The position numbers and the translations under genes are program-made. 64,000 bases of DNA from Deltaproteobacteria bacterium. Its GTDB lineage: Bacteria; Myxococcota; Kuafuiibacteriia; Kuafuiibacteriales; Kuafuiibacteriaceae. The first letter of the stretch is position 1. Each line of letters opens with the position of its first letter. Positions 28,334-37,142 of this stretch are shown in pieces. Where the stretch lies: positions 1-64,000 of the forward strand of contig JACKEN010000004.1 in assembly GCA_020632995.1 (NCBI GenBank), read 5' to 3'. The notes under the pieces are model-generated. The model did not search any database. It saw only the letters and a program-made list of their open reading frames with translations, and was not told the DNA's origin.

Positions 28334-29410
28334 ATGATCATCTTCAACATCTACGCCGCGATCGTCGGAGTATTCGCCCTCATCCCAGCCTTCATCACGA
28401 TGGGACTGTTCGGCGACCCGGTGAGCGGGTTCGGCATCGGCGCCTTCTTCGGCGACCTGTTGCTCCGGCTCATCGTGTCCGGGGATGGCAGCATCCCTCT
28501 GTTCGACTCGTCGAGGGGTGGCACGCTCTTCTTCATCGTGCCGGTCTGGCTCGTCGGCTTGCCGGTCGTGTTGCTCGGCGTGGCATTTGTCCTCTTCGGG
28601 ATCCTCTACGGCTCCGACGAGAAGCCGGCCACCCCGACGATCTCGGTGCAGGAGGAGAATGCCCGGCACGCGGAGCCAGCGGCGCCCATCCCGACGGGCC
28701 GTCTCGTCGTCGAGTCCGACCCGCCGGGCGCCGAGGTGACCGCCAACCTCGTGGCCGAGGGGCCGACCCCTGCCGTGATCACGTTGGCGAGGGGCACCGA
28801 GGTCGAGGTCACGGTGGAACAGCAAGGTTACTTGCCGGCCCACCGGAAGCTGCGGCTCTCGGAGGAGACGACCACAATCAGCCTGAAGCTCGAGCCCGGC
28901 GCCAAGCTCCAGCTGAAGAGCACTCCACCCGGCGCGAGCGTAGAGCTCGACGGAGAGCGCCTGGGCAAGACGCCCCTCGAGATCGACGTCCCCACCGCGC
29001 GGAAGGGGCAGCTCCATGTCACACGGCCAGGCTTCTCGACCCGGACGCTCCGAGTAGGGGGCCGACGACCGCAGCGCCAGCTCGACGTGACACTCCGTCC
29101 ACTGCCCCTGTCGCAACTCCCCCTCGACGAGGGCGAGCGCAGGGAGCTGTCCGAGCTCCGAGCCCAGATCGCCACAACCAAGCCCGAGGTTGCGAAGGCC
29201 GAGGTCGCGTTCGCGCGCGCCCAGGCCGAGCTGGCTCGCAGGCACGCCGACAGCCGCGCCACCATCGCCAGCAAGGTCGAGGCCGAGAACGAGCGCGACG
29301 ACGCGCAGGCCGCGTTGGAGGCCCTGCGGGCGGACCTCGAAGACTACAGCCAGCGGTTGAAGACCCTCGAACAGGCCATTCGCAACCGGCTCGATGAAGA
29401 GGCCGACTGA
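28334..29410 (+). CDS. Membrane protein with PEGA domains and coiled coil
   Basis: A 358-residue protein. Two hydrophobic segments (about 5-50 and 58-90) are followed by a Pro-rich linker and two PEGA-type beta modules (about 115-185 and 190-255; signatures SDPPGAEV and STPPGASVELDGERLGKTP). Residues about 270-358 form a coiled coil. PEGA domains are found in surface-layer and periplasmic proteins. The two transmembrane helices would place the PEGA part and the coil on the same side. It follows the small lipoprotein by 11 bp and ends 5 bp from the convergent alpha-E gene. Confidence 0.8.
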   Translation: MIIFNIYAAIVGVFALIPAFITMGLFGDPVSGFGIGAFFGDLLLRLIVSGDGSIPLFDSSRGGTLFFIVPVWLVGLPVVLLGVAFVLFGILYGSDEKPATPTISVQEENARHAEPAAPIPTGRLVVESDPPGAEVTANLVAEGPTPAVITLARGTEVEVTVEQQGYLPAHRKLRLSEETTTISLKLEPGAKLQLKSTPPGASVELDGERLGKTPLEIDVPTARKGQLHVTRPGFSTRTLRVGGRRPQRQLDVTLRPLPLSQLPLDEGERRELSELRAQIATTKPEVAKAEVAFARAQAELARRHADSRATIASKVEAENERDDAQAALEALRADLEDYSQRLKTLEQAIRNRLDEEAD

Positions 29411-29415
29411 GCCAG

Positions 29416-30405
29416 CTACTGCTCGTCGCTCGCCGCCCCCGCCCCCACCGGGTCGAGGGCGAAGAAGGTGTCGTGGACCGCGTCTCCCACCTTGTTCAGC
29501 TTGGTCTGGAACGCGTCGACCCACTCGTGCAGGCCAACCTGCACGATATCCTCGACCTCCGCGTACTCCAGCTCCGCCCGTAGGCGCCCGATGTGGCGCT
29601 CGGCCGGGTTGCTGGCCGCGCCGGGCCGGCCGCCGGTGATCGCGTGCAGGCTCGCCTCCGCCAGGTGCACGCAGTAGTGAGCTGCGCGGGGGAACTTCGG
29701 ATCCAGGAGGAGGAACTCCACCACCCGCTGCGGGCTGATGCGGCCGTAGCGCTTCCTGTACATCTCCAGGGCCGAGGCGCTCCTCAGCAGGCCCGCCCAC
29801 TGGAGCTCGTCGATGGGGGTGCCCACGTCCGCCGCAGTGGGAAGCAGCGTGAAGTACTTCACGTCCACGATGCGGGAGGTCTTGTCCGCGCGCTCCAGCA
29901 CCCGCCCCATGCGCATGAAGTTCCACGCGTCGTTGTGGGTCATGGTGACGAGCATGGTCCCCACGAACTGGTGGCAGGCGTCCTTGACCGCCCGGAGGAA
30001 GGTGTCCGGATCCTCCACCACCGGATCGGGGTTCCGTGCGGCGTCGGTCACCAGGAGGTAGGCGCGGTTCAGCTCCTCCCACATCTCGCGCGAGATGATC
30101 TCCCGTACCCCGCGGGCGTTCTCGCGCGCCGAGCGAAGACAGGTGACTACCGAGTTGCCGTACTCGCGATCGAAGAGGAGGAAGCGCACCACCGAGGCCC
30201 GGGTGGGGGCGCCGTAGCGCTCCTCGAAGAGCTCCGTGTCGCCGGTGATCGCCACCAGGGGCGCCCACTGGGTGTCCTCGGCGTCCGGCTGGTCGAGGAG
30301 GAGCTGCTGGTTCACGTCGACGAAGCGGGCCACGTTCTCGGCCCGCTCGATGTACCGCGACATCCAGTACACCGAGTCCGCGACCCGGCTGAGCATGTAC
30401 TTCAC
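29416..30405 (-). CDS. Alpha-E domain protein
   Basis: A 329-residue all-helical protein that begins MLSRVADSVYWMSRYIERAEN, the signature of the alpha-E (DUF403, COG2307) family, at the usual family length. It overlaps the ATP-grasp gene by 4 bp (ATGA at 30402-30405) and must be co-translated with it. In many genomes these two genes travel with a transglutaminase; the partners here are separated by about 3 kb of other genes. Its biochemical role is unknown, but it is predicted to assist the ATP-grasp ligase. Confidence 0.92.
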   Translation of the reverse strand: MKYMLSRVADSVYWMSRYIERAENVARFVDVNQQLLLDQPDAEDTQWAPLVAITGDTELFEERYGAPTRASVVRFLLFDREYGNSVVTCLRSARENARGVREIISREMWEELNRAYLLVTDAARNPDPVVEDPDTFLRAVKDACHQFVGTMLVTMTHNDAWNFMRMGRVLERADKTSRIVDVKYFTLLPTAADVGTPIDELQWAGLLRSASALEMYRKRYGRISPQRVVEFLLLDPKFPRAAHYCVHLAEASLHAITGGRPGAASNPAERHIGRLRAELEYAEVEDIVQVGLHEWVDAFQTKLNKVGDAVHDTFFALDPVGAGAASDEQ

Positions 30406-31898
30406 GAGTTGTCCTCCGCCAGCACCCAGGTGTCCTTGCTCCCGCCGCCCTGCGACGAGTTCACCACGAGCGAGCCCTTCTTCAGGGCCACCCGCGTGAG
30501 GCCGCCCGGGTTCACGTGGATCTGGTCTCCGTAGAGGATGTACGGCCGAAGGTCCACGTGGCGCCCCTCGAGGTGTCCGTCCACCAGGGTCGGGGCACGT
30601 GAGAGCTGCAGGGTTGGTTGCGCGATGTAGTTGCGGGGATTGGCGCGGATCTTCTCCGCGAACTCCGCCTGCTCCGCCTTGGTTGAGGCCGGCCCGATGA
30701 GCATGCCGTAGCCGCCGGACTCCCCCGCCGCCTTCACCACCAGCTCGTCGAGGTGCTCGAGCACGTAGCGCTGGTCGTCCTCGCGCTCGCAGAGCCAGGT
30801 CGGCACGTTCGGGATGATCGCGTCCTGGTCGAGGTAGTACCGGATGATCTCCGGCACGAAGGCGTAGACCACCTTGTCGTCCGCCACCCCCGGCCCGGGC
30901 GCGTTCGCGAGCGCAACCCGTCCTGCGCGATACACCTCCATGATCCCCGGCACCCCGAGCAGCGAGTCGGGCCGGAACGCCTTGGGGTCGATGAAGGTGT
31001 CGTCGATGCGGCGGTAGATGACGTCGACCCGCTTGAGCCCCTGGGTGGTGCGCATCTTCACGAAGCCGCCGTCCACCACCAGGTCGCGCCCCTCCACCAG
31101 CTCGATGCCCATCTGCTGGGCCAGGAAGGAGTGCTCGAAGTAGGCCGAGTTGTAGACGCCGGGGGTCAGCACCACCACGGTGGGGTCACCGGCGTTGGGG
31201 CTCAGCACCTCCAGGGTCTCGAGGAGCTTCGAAGGGTAGGTGTGCACCGGCCGCACGTGGGCCTTCTCGAACACCTTGGGGAAGGTGCGCTTCATGATCG
31301 CGCGGTTCTCGAGCACGTACGACACGCCGGAGGGGCAACGCAGGTTGTCTTCCAATACGTGGTACTGCCCGTCGCCCCCCCGCACCAGATCCGTACCCGT
31401 CACGTGGATCCACACCCCGCGCGGCGGGTTCAGGCCCTGGCACGCGGGCAGGTAGGACTTGCTCGTCTCCACGATGTGGCGCGGGACCACCCCGTCCTCG
31501 AGGATCTTCTGGTCGTGGTAGATGTCGTCCACGAACAGGTTCAGCGCCTCGATGCGCTGCTTGAGCCCCCGCTCCAGGACCGCCCACTCCGCCGCGGGCA
31601 CCACCCGCGGGACCACGTCGAACGGGAAGATCTTCTCGGTGCCCGCGGTGTCCCCATACACGTTGAAGGTGATGCCGATGTTGAGCATCGCGAGCTCAGC
31701 CGCGCGTTGGCGCAAGGTCAGCTCGGCCGGATCGAGCTCCGCGAGGCGCTCGGCCAGCCGCTCACAGCCGGGCCGAGGCACGCCGGGGCCCACGAACATC
31801 TCGTCGTAGAAACCGTCCAAGGCGTAGTCTTCGAAGGCCACCCGATCGTCTATGACACCGTGCGGCAGGTGGGCGCCAGACGGGGAACCCTGGGGCAT
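30402..31898 (-). CDS. Circularly permuted type 2 ATP-grasp protein
   Basis: A 498-residue protein from ATG 31898 (GGGGG about 11 nt upstream); the frame is open far upstream, but only this start gives the family N terminus (FEDYALDGFYDEMF). It belongs to COG2308 (DUF404/DUF407). Recognisable blocks include ITFNVYGD, RIIPFD-like IFPFDVVPR, LEDNLRCPSGVSYVLENR, LTPGVYNSAYFEH, LANAPGPGVADDK, VKAAGESGGYG and HVNPGGLTRVA. It is predicted to form an amide or peptide bond using ATP, as part of the transglutaminase/alpha-E/ATP-grasp system. The substrate is unknown. It is divergent from the next plus-strand gene, with a 42 bp spacer. Confidence 0.93.
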   Translation of the reverse strand: MPQGSPSGAHLPHGVIDDRVAFEDYALDGFYDEMFVGPGVPRPGCERLAERLAELDPAELTLRQRAAELAMLNIGITFNVYGDTAGTEKIFPFDVVPRVVPAAEWAVLERGLKQRIEALNLFVDDIYHDQKILEDGVVPRHIVETSKSYLPACQGLNPPRGVWIHVTGTDLVRGGDGQYHVLEDNLRCPSGVSYVLENRAIMKRTFPKVFEKAHVRPVHTYPSKLLETLEVLSPNAGDPTVVVLTPGVYNSAYFEHSFLAQQMGIELVEGRDLVVDGGFVKMRTTQGLKRVDVIYRRIDDTFIDPKAFRPDSLLGVPGIMEVYRAGRVALANAPGPGVADDKVVYAFVPEIIRYYLDQDAIIPNVPTWLCEREDDQRYVLEHLDELVVKAAGESGGYGMLIGPASTKAEQAEFAEKIRANPRNYIAQPTLQLSRAPTLVDGHLEGRHVDLRPYILYGDQIHVNPGGLTRVALKKGSLVVNSSQGGGSKDTWVLAEDNS

Positions 31899-31940
31899 AC
31901 CCCTGATGACCCCCGGCCGCCGCGGTGCTCCAATCCTCGC

Positions 31941-33548
31941 ATGCGCGCAGCTCAGAGCGCGTGGGGCCTGGTCGTCCTGCTCACCGCGGCGCCTGCCGCG
32001 GCCCAGGTCAGCGACCCCACCCGGGTCATACCGAACTCCAACCTCAGCGCCCCAGCAGCGGGCGCGACCGTCACCGACCCCGCCTTCGGAGTCACCATCC
32101 GCCGCCTCACCAACCGCGGCGAGAACGGGGGCCTCGCCACCGCCGAGTACCCGCAGCTGCAGGCGGTGAACGCGGACGAGACCCGCGTGCTCCTCAGCAC
32201 CGAGACCGACAACCGCGTGATGGACCTCGCCACCGGGCAGGTCACCCACGTCGGCATCGACATCTCGATGCCCCGCTGGCACCCGGTGGACCCCGACATC
32301 ATCATCGGCTTCAACCGCCGCTCCGGCGGCGGCATCCAGTTCATCCACCTCGAGCTCATGGGCGGCGGGGTGTTCATGACCCAGAACGTGGCCGACGTGT
32401 CGGCCACCGGCTTCCAGAGCCTCGAGCTCGGCTCGTGGGAGGACGCCTCCGCCGACGGCCGCTACATCTCGCTCCTCGGCGAGCGCAACGGCACGACCAC
32501 CGCGGCGGTGTTCGACACCACCACCGGCCAGCTGGGCGCCTCGCTCGCGGTGGGCGGGGTGGACTGGGCCTCGGTGTCACCGTCCGGAAGGTACCTTGCG
32601 GTTCAGTACACGACCCGCGGCACCGGACCGACCGACGGCCAGGTTATCTACGACGCGGTCACCGGTCAGGCCCTGGGGCACGTCACCGACCACCACGAGC
32701 ACGGAGACCTCGGGGTGGACGCCCAGGGCAACGACATCTACGGCACCCTCGCCTGGACCGACCTGTGCGCCAACGGAGCGATGCCCTGCTTCTCGGTCGC
32801 CCCGCTCCCGGACGCGATCGAGGCGGGCACGCAAGACCACTTGCGTATCTACGACCCGCCGGTGGGCAACTACACCACCTGCCGGAGCCTCCAGCGCGGC
32901 GGGTTCTGCCTCTCGTCGGACGACTACGGCAGCCCGGGCCAGGCCCCCTTCAAGGGTGAGGTGTGGCTGATCCGCTTCGGCGACGGCGCGGTGGCGCGCC
33001 TCGCCCACCACCGCAGCTCGGCCGGGAGCTACTACAACCTCGTGCGGCCGGTGCTCTCCCCCACCGGCCGCTACGCCTTGTTCACCAGCGACTGGGCCCG
33101 CCCCAACACCGCGGACCAGGCCGACCTCTACCTCATCGACCTGTCGCCCTTCCTCGACGCCTTCCTGAACGGCGCCCCGCCCCCGGTCGACGCCGGCGTC
33201 ACCCCGGACTCCGGCCCCGGGCCCGCGGACGCAGGCTTCGACGACACGGGGAGCCCGGTGGACACCGGGCCCGCCCCCGACACCGGCCCCGCCCCCGACA
33301 CCGGCGCCCCGGCCGACGACGCAGGGGTCGCGGTCGACACCGGGGTGGCGCCGAGCGACAGCGGCGTCGCGGCCGAGGACGCGGGCGTGGCTGGTGACGA
33401 CGCCTCGGTCGGCCCCACCAGCCGGGGCACCTCCGGCGGCTGCGGCTGCTCCGGCCACCCCGACCGAGACGGCGCCGGATGGGCCGGCCTGCTCCTGCTG
33501 CTCCTGCCGGCGCTCCGCCGCCGCAAGTCCGCCTGCCCCTTGTCATGA
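31941..33548 (+). CDS. Secreted beta-propeller-like protein with MYXO-CTERM tail
   Basis: A 535-residue protein from ATG 31941, with a signal peptide (cleavage near AAA-QVS). The body (about 40-400) consists of repeated blades such as NADETRVLLST, VDWASVSPSGRYLAV and VLSPTGRYALFTSD, which resemble TolB/WD40-like propellers. An Asp/Thr/Gly/Pro linker (about 415-490) follows. The C terminus has GGCGCSG, a hydrophobic helix and RRRK, a MYXO-CTERM sorting signal for surface anchoring. It overlaps the alternative start of the next gene, so both are probably co-expressed surface proteins. Confidence 0.87.
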   Translation: MRAAQSAWGLVVLLTAAPAAAQVSDPTRVIPNSNLSAPAAGATVTDPAFGVTIRRLTNRGENGGLATAEYPQLQAVNADETRVLLSTETDNRVMDLATGQVTHVGIDISMPRWHPVDPDIIIGFNRRSGGGIQFIHLELMGGGVFMTQNVADVSATGFQSLELGSWEDASADGRYISLLGERNGTTTAAVFDTTTGQLGASLAVGGVDWASVSPSGRYLAVQYTTRGTGPTDGQVIYDAVTGQALGHVTDHHEHGDLGVDAQGNDIYGTLAWTDLCANGAMPCFSVAPLPDAIEAGTQDHLRIYDPPVGNYTTCRSLQRGGFCLSSDDYGSPGQAPFKGEVWLIRFGDGAVARLAHHRSSAGSYYNLVRPVLSPTGRYALFTSDWARPNTADQADLYLIDLSPFLDAFLNGAPPPVDAGVTPDSGPGPADAGFDDTGSPVDTGPAPDTGPAPDTGAPADDAGVAVDTGVAPSDSGVAAEDAGVAGDDASVGPTSRGTSGGCGCSGHPDRDGAGWAGLLLLLLPALRRRKSACPLS

Positions 33549-33574
33549 CCCGGCGGCTGGGGTCCGATGTCGAC

Positions 33575-35245
33575 ATGCGGCGCGCCCTGCTCGGCCTCCT
33601 CATCCTCACCGCGGGCGCCGAGGCCCGGGCCGCCGACGTCAGCGCCGGCCCCGCAGACTACCTCGCCGCGGTCGACGGCCTCGGCCCCGGCGACACCCTC
33701 CACCTGAGCGCGGGGCAGTACACCGGGTGCCTGCGCCTGGTGGGCAAGCACGGCCAGCCGGGCGCGCCGATCACCATCACCGGCCCCGAGTCCGGGGCGC
33801 CGGCGGTCTTCCTCGGCTCCAACTGCAGGATGCCTTCCAACCCGCGGGAGGGGGTGATGATCTTCCTCTCGGACGCCAGCTACATCACCCTGCGGTACAT
33901 GGAGCTGGACGCCGAGGGCACCGAGGTGAGCGGGGTGCGCGGCGGCTTCGGCACCGTGCCCGTCCACCACATCACGGTGGAGCACCTCTACATCCACGAC
34001 AACGACGTCGACAACCAGCCCTCCGGCATCTCCTCCTTCGCCACCGCCTGGGACTGGGTGATCCGCTTCAACACCATCGAGCGCACCGGCCTCGGCATGT
34101 ACCTCGGGGACTCCGACGGCACCGACCCCTTCATCGGGGCCACCATCGAGCACAACCTCATCCTCAACCCCAAGGGCTACGGGATGCAGATCAAGCACCA
34201 GCTCCCGCGGGAGGCGGTGGCCGGGATGCCGGCGGACGGCCGGGTCACCGTGCTCAGGCACAACGTGTTCATCAAGGCCGAGAACGCGGCGCTCGGCGCC
34301 GACGCTCGGCCCAACCTCCTGATCGGCGACGTGCCGCCGAGCGGAGTGGGGAACGGCGACCGCTACGAGATCTACGGCAACTTCCTCTTCCAGAACCAGA
34401 CCGACGTGGAGCCCCTCTTCCAGGGCGAAGGCAACCTGGCCTTCCACGACAACGTGCTCGTCAACGCCTTCGGGGGCACCGGCCTGCTCGTGCAGCCCCA
34501 CAACGGCCTGGTGCGCACGGTAGACATCTACCGCAACACCATCCTGACCCAGGGGGTGGGCATCTCGATCAGCGGCGGCGCGGGCTACACCCAGAGCGTC
34601 CGCGGCAACGCGGTGTACGCGAACGGGATGCCCGCGATCAGCGGCGGCGCGCAGGCCGACAACGTCACCGGGAGCCTCGTCGAGGCGGCGGCGGCGCTGG
34701 TGGATCCCACCCCGACCCTAGGCCAGCTCGACCCGTTCCCGGCCGACGAGACCCTGCGCGGCGCGGCCCTGGACTGGTCGGCCTACGCAAGCCACCTTGA
34801 CGTCAACCTGGACTTCAACGGCCAGCCCCGCGACGGCACCTGGCGCGGCGCCTACGCCGGCTCGGGCGCCAACCCTGGCTGGCCCCTGGCCGCCGCGATC
34901 AAGCCCGAGGCGGGAACGCCGCCTCCGGTCGACGGCGGGGTGGTCGACAGCGGGGCCGGGGTCGACGCGGGGGTCGAACCAGACGCAGGGGCCGAGGTCG
35001 ACGCGGGGGTCGAGACCGACGCGGGGGTGGAGAACGACGCGGGTGCCGAGCCGAACCCCGACGCGGGCGTCGCGCCCGACGGTGGCGGGTCACCCGACGC
35101 GGGCAGCACCGCCCAGGGGGTGGGTGGGGGTTGCCGCTGCGCGACTCCGGGTGCGGGCGGCTCCTGGCTCCTGGGGGTGGGGTTCCTGGCTTTCTTCGCG
35201 GTTCGACGGCGTCGGTCGGGCTACTTCGCAGACGGCGACGACTGA
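33575..35245 (+). CDS. Secreted right-handed beta-helix protein with MYXO-CTERM tail
   Basis: A 556-residue protein. ATG 33575 gives a compact signal peptide (cleavage near ARA-ADV); ATG 33545 would overlap the previous stop and lengthen the leader. Residues about 30-420 show the pattern of parallel beta-helix coils (ITVEHLYIHDNDV, WVIRFNTIERTG, ATIEHNLILNP), as in pectate-lyase-like and NosD-like surface proteins. A linker with many Asp-Ala-Gly units lies at about 445-525, followed by GGGCRC, a hydrophobic helix and RRRRS: a MYXO-CTERM tail. It may bind or cleave polysaccharide. The last 25 bp overlap the convergent gene. Confidence 0.87.
   Translation: MRRALLGLLILTAGAEARAADVSAGPADYLAAVDGLGPGDTLHLSAGQYTGCLRLVGKHGQPGAPITITGPESGAPAVFLGSNCRMPSNPREGVMIFLSDASYITLRYMELDAEGTEVSGVRGGFGTVPVHHITVEHLYIHDNDVDNQPSGISSFATAWDWVIRFNTIERTGLGMYLGDSDGTDPFIGATIEHNLILNPKGYGMQIKHQLPREAVAGMPADGRVTVLRHNVFIKAENAALGADARPNLLIGDVPPSGVGNGDRYEIYGNFLFQNQTDVEPLFQGEGNLAFHDNVLVNAFGGTGLLVQPHNGLVRTVDIYRNTILTQGVGISISGGAGYTQSVRGNAVYANGMPAISGGAQADNVTGSLVEAAAALVDPTPTLGQLDPFPADETLRGAALDWSAYASHLDVNLDFNGQPRDGTWRGAYAGSGANPGWPLAAAIKPEAGTPPPVDGGVVDSGAGVDAGVEPDAGAEVDAGVETDAGVENDAGAEPNPDAGVAPDGGGSPDAGSTAQGVGGGCRCATPGAGGSWLLGVGFLAFFAVRRRRSGYFADGDD
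34930..35110 (+). repeat. Asp-Ala-Gly-encoding low-complexity repeat
   Basis: Imperfect GACGCGGG-type units encode about ten DAG-containing steps in the linker before the MYXO-CTERM tail. Similar stretches occur at about 26585-26760 and 33185-33410. They are protein spacers rather than mobile repeats. Confidence 0.8.
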
Positions 35246-36231
35246 GGGATGCAGCCAAACTTGCCCAGCTCACAGAACCCCCGGCTCTTGCACAGGGCGT
35301 CGCAATCCTTCTTGCTCGTTGCCTCGCAGCGGCCGTCGACGAGCTGACACCGCCCCGTACGCCGACACTCCAGCGACCGCGCACAATCCTCGGCCCGGTC
35401 GACGATGCACACCCTCGCCTTCTCGTGCCAGCCGCAGCGGCCCTCCGTCTTGCACCCCACCGACGCCTTGCATGCAGCGGGCGCGGTCGCACGGCACCGC
35501 CCATCGATTGCCTCACACATGCCGTACAGCGCGCACATGACGCTGCCCTTGCAGTCCTCGGGGCCGACGGCGACACATGCGCCGGGCTCGCCGCCACACT
35601 GCCCGGCATAGAAGCAGTCGAGCTCGGTCGCGCACCGCCTACCCGAGACCTGCGCAATCACGCGTTCGAGCGCCTCACACGGCTCGTCGATGCCCAGCTC
35701 CCCGAGCCCGAAGCGCCACAGGCCCACGAAGTCCGATGGCTCAGAGGAGACCAGCGCGCCGAAGAGCCTCACGGAGGCCTCCGGTCCTCGGCTCGAGGCC
35801 AGCATGAGCTCGCGATATAGGCCCTTGGCCCCGGAGGTCTCGGCCGCGTGGCAAATCTCCTGGGCCGCGGTCTTCACTTCCGCGCGATCGAAGGGCCACC
35901 ACCGGGAGCCGTTGATCACCGCGATCCCACCCTCGAGATAGCCGCCGGGCTTCCGCTCGAACCCGCTGCGCCCGTTCAGGACGTACGTGTCGCCGAGGTG
36001 CGCAATCGGCCCACGGTTGGAGATGTAGCCTCTACCCTCTGGGTTGGCGGAATAGATGGTCACATGCGCGATGGGCGTGCCGTCCTCGAGGTCGAAGGAC
36101 GAGCCGCGCTCGCTCACGTACGATGTGAAAGGGCCGAGAGGCTTCGCGGCGCTGAGCTGCGGGTCCGGTTTGGCCCCCGCCGAGGGAGCCGCGACGAGGG
36201 CAGAGGCGAAGAGGAGGGAAGGAGCGAGCAC
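35221..36231 (-). CDS. Secreted Cys-rich repeat protein
   Basis: A 336-residue protein with a signal peptide (cleavage near AGA-KPD). Residues about 195-330 contain four to five tandem modules of the form C-x-S/A-x2-C-x4-G-x-C-x(4-8)-C, each starting with DC or AC. These modules look like the Cys-rich repeats common in secreted myxobacterial proteins. The N-terminal 190 residues contain a Trp-rich motif (SRWWPFD) and are unrecognised. The 3' end overlaps the convergent beta-helix gene by 25 bp. It lies 18 bp downstream of the receiver-domain gene and may be the last gene of that signalling operon. Confidence 0.75.
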   Translation of the reverse strand: MLAPSLLFASALVAAPSAGAKPDPQLSAAKPLGPFTSYVSERGSSFDLEDGTPIAHVTIYSANPEGRGYISNRGPIAHLGDTYVLNGRSGFERKPGGYLEGGIAVINGSRWWPFDRAEVKTAAQEICHAAETSGAKGLYRELMLASSRGPEASVRLFGALVSSEPSDFVGLWRFGLGELGIDEPCEALERVIAQVSGRRCATELDCFYAGQCGGEPGACVAVGPEDCKGSVMCALYGMCEAIDGRCRATAPAACKASVGCKTEGRCGWHEKARVCIVDRAEDCARSLECRRTGRCQLVDGRCEATSKKDCDALCKSRGFCELGKFGCIPQSSPSAK

Positions 36232-36249
36232 CGGTCGACGAAAGCACGT

Positions 36250-36669
36250 CTACTCGTCCGCTCCAACCCCGCCGCGGCGGCAATCAGGTGCCTCAACCTC
36301 CGGTCGAAGGCCGTAGGCAACCCGCACTGCCTCGAGCAGAGCGCTTGGCGGACTCGGGTAGCACACCTCCACCGCCCGCCCAGCCGCCAATCGCCGGAGC
36401 GGCTCGGCCCTCCAGGGTGCGTAGTAGAGGATCGCGGGACTCGAGGGATGACAGATCACCGCGTCGAGCAGGGCGACCGGGTCCGTGTCGGGCATGATCG
36501 TGTCGACGATCGCCAACTCATAGCCATGCGCCCGAAGCAACGGGATGGCGGAAGGACCGTCGTGCGCGATATCCACGACCTCGAAGTCCATGCCACGCAT
36601 GAGGACGCGACGAAGCATGTTCGCGAGGGCTGGCTCGTCGTCGATGATGATCGCGCGCCGCATGCGCAT
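36250..36669 (-). CDS. Degenerate response-regulator receiver domain protein
   Basis: A 139-residue stand-alone receiver fold. The acidic pair (Asp10-Asp11) and the phospho-acceptor position (Asp56 in AIVDTIMPD) are present. The conserved Ser/Thr of strand 4 is Tyr (ILYYAPW), and the usual Lys-Pro of strand 5 reads CYPSPP. Phosphorylation may still occur, but the normal switch is probably lost. It is the 3'-most signalling gene of a minus-strand cluster whose two kinases carry C-terminal receiver-like domains. No output domain. Confidence 0.85.
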   Translation of the reverse strand: MRMRRAIIIDDEPALANMLRRVLMRGMDFEVVDIAHDGPSAIPLLRAHGYELAIVDTIMPDTDPVALLDAVICHPSSPAILYYAPWRAEPLRRLAAGRAVEVCYPSPPSALLEAVRVAYGLRPEVEAPDCRRGGVGADE

Positions 36670-36750
36670 ACTCTACCCGCACGCGATGTAGTGATTCAGG
36701 GCCGGAGAGTGAGCCCTCTGCCTACACCCGTTCAACCGGCAACCGCCAGC

Positions 36751-37131
36751 TCAGCTGCTCCACGCGAGATCAGGCACCGGCTCGGCGACGCGGTCGATCA
36801 TGTCCAGGAACCGGTTCACGTTCACCGCGATGGTCTCCAGGGAGTGGCCCCGGGCGCGGGCGAGCTCTCCGAGCCGCTCGACGACCTCCACGAGCGCGTC
36901 CCGGTCGGGCTCGGGGTGCCGCGCGAACACCACCATCTCGATGTCGCGCACGACCTCCCGGGGATCGAAGTGCTCGTCCAGCCCCCGGCTCAGGATGTTC
37001 TCCACCGACTCCGCGACGAAGCAGGGAATGAACCCGAGCTCGCCGAAGCGCTCCGGGCGCGGCCGCACATCGAGGATCACCAAGGAGGGGTCCGCCACGA
37101 CCAGCGGCGGCGTAATCATGTCGACGCCCAT
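36751..37131 (-). CDS. Small protein of unknown function in the kinase operon
   Basis: A 126-residue protein from ATG 37131, placed 11 bp after the stop of the pseudokinase gene with AGGG at suitable spacing; a GTG at 37140 is also possible. The N-terminal half reads like a short Rossmann-type strand-helix pattern (LVVADPSLVILDVRP), and the C-terminal half is helical. No signal peptide. Not recognised; the tight spacing says it works with the kinase cluster. Confidence 0.7.
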   Translation of the reverse strand: MGVDMITPPLVVADPSLVILDVRPRPERFGELGFIPCFVAESVENILSRGLDEHFDPREVVRDIEMVVFARHPEPDRDALVEVVERLGELARARGHSLETIAVNVNRFLDMIDRVAEPVPDLAWSS

Positions 37132-37142
37132 ACTCAACACCC

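Noticed and set aside
31899..32348. N-terminal extension of the ATP-grasp frame
   Set aside because: The extension lies opposite the start of a secreted protein gene with a signal peptide; the family N terminus begins at ATG 31898.
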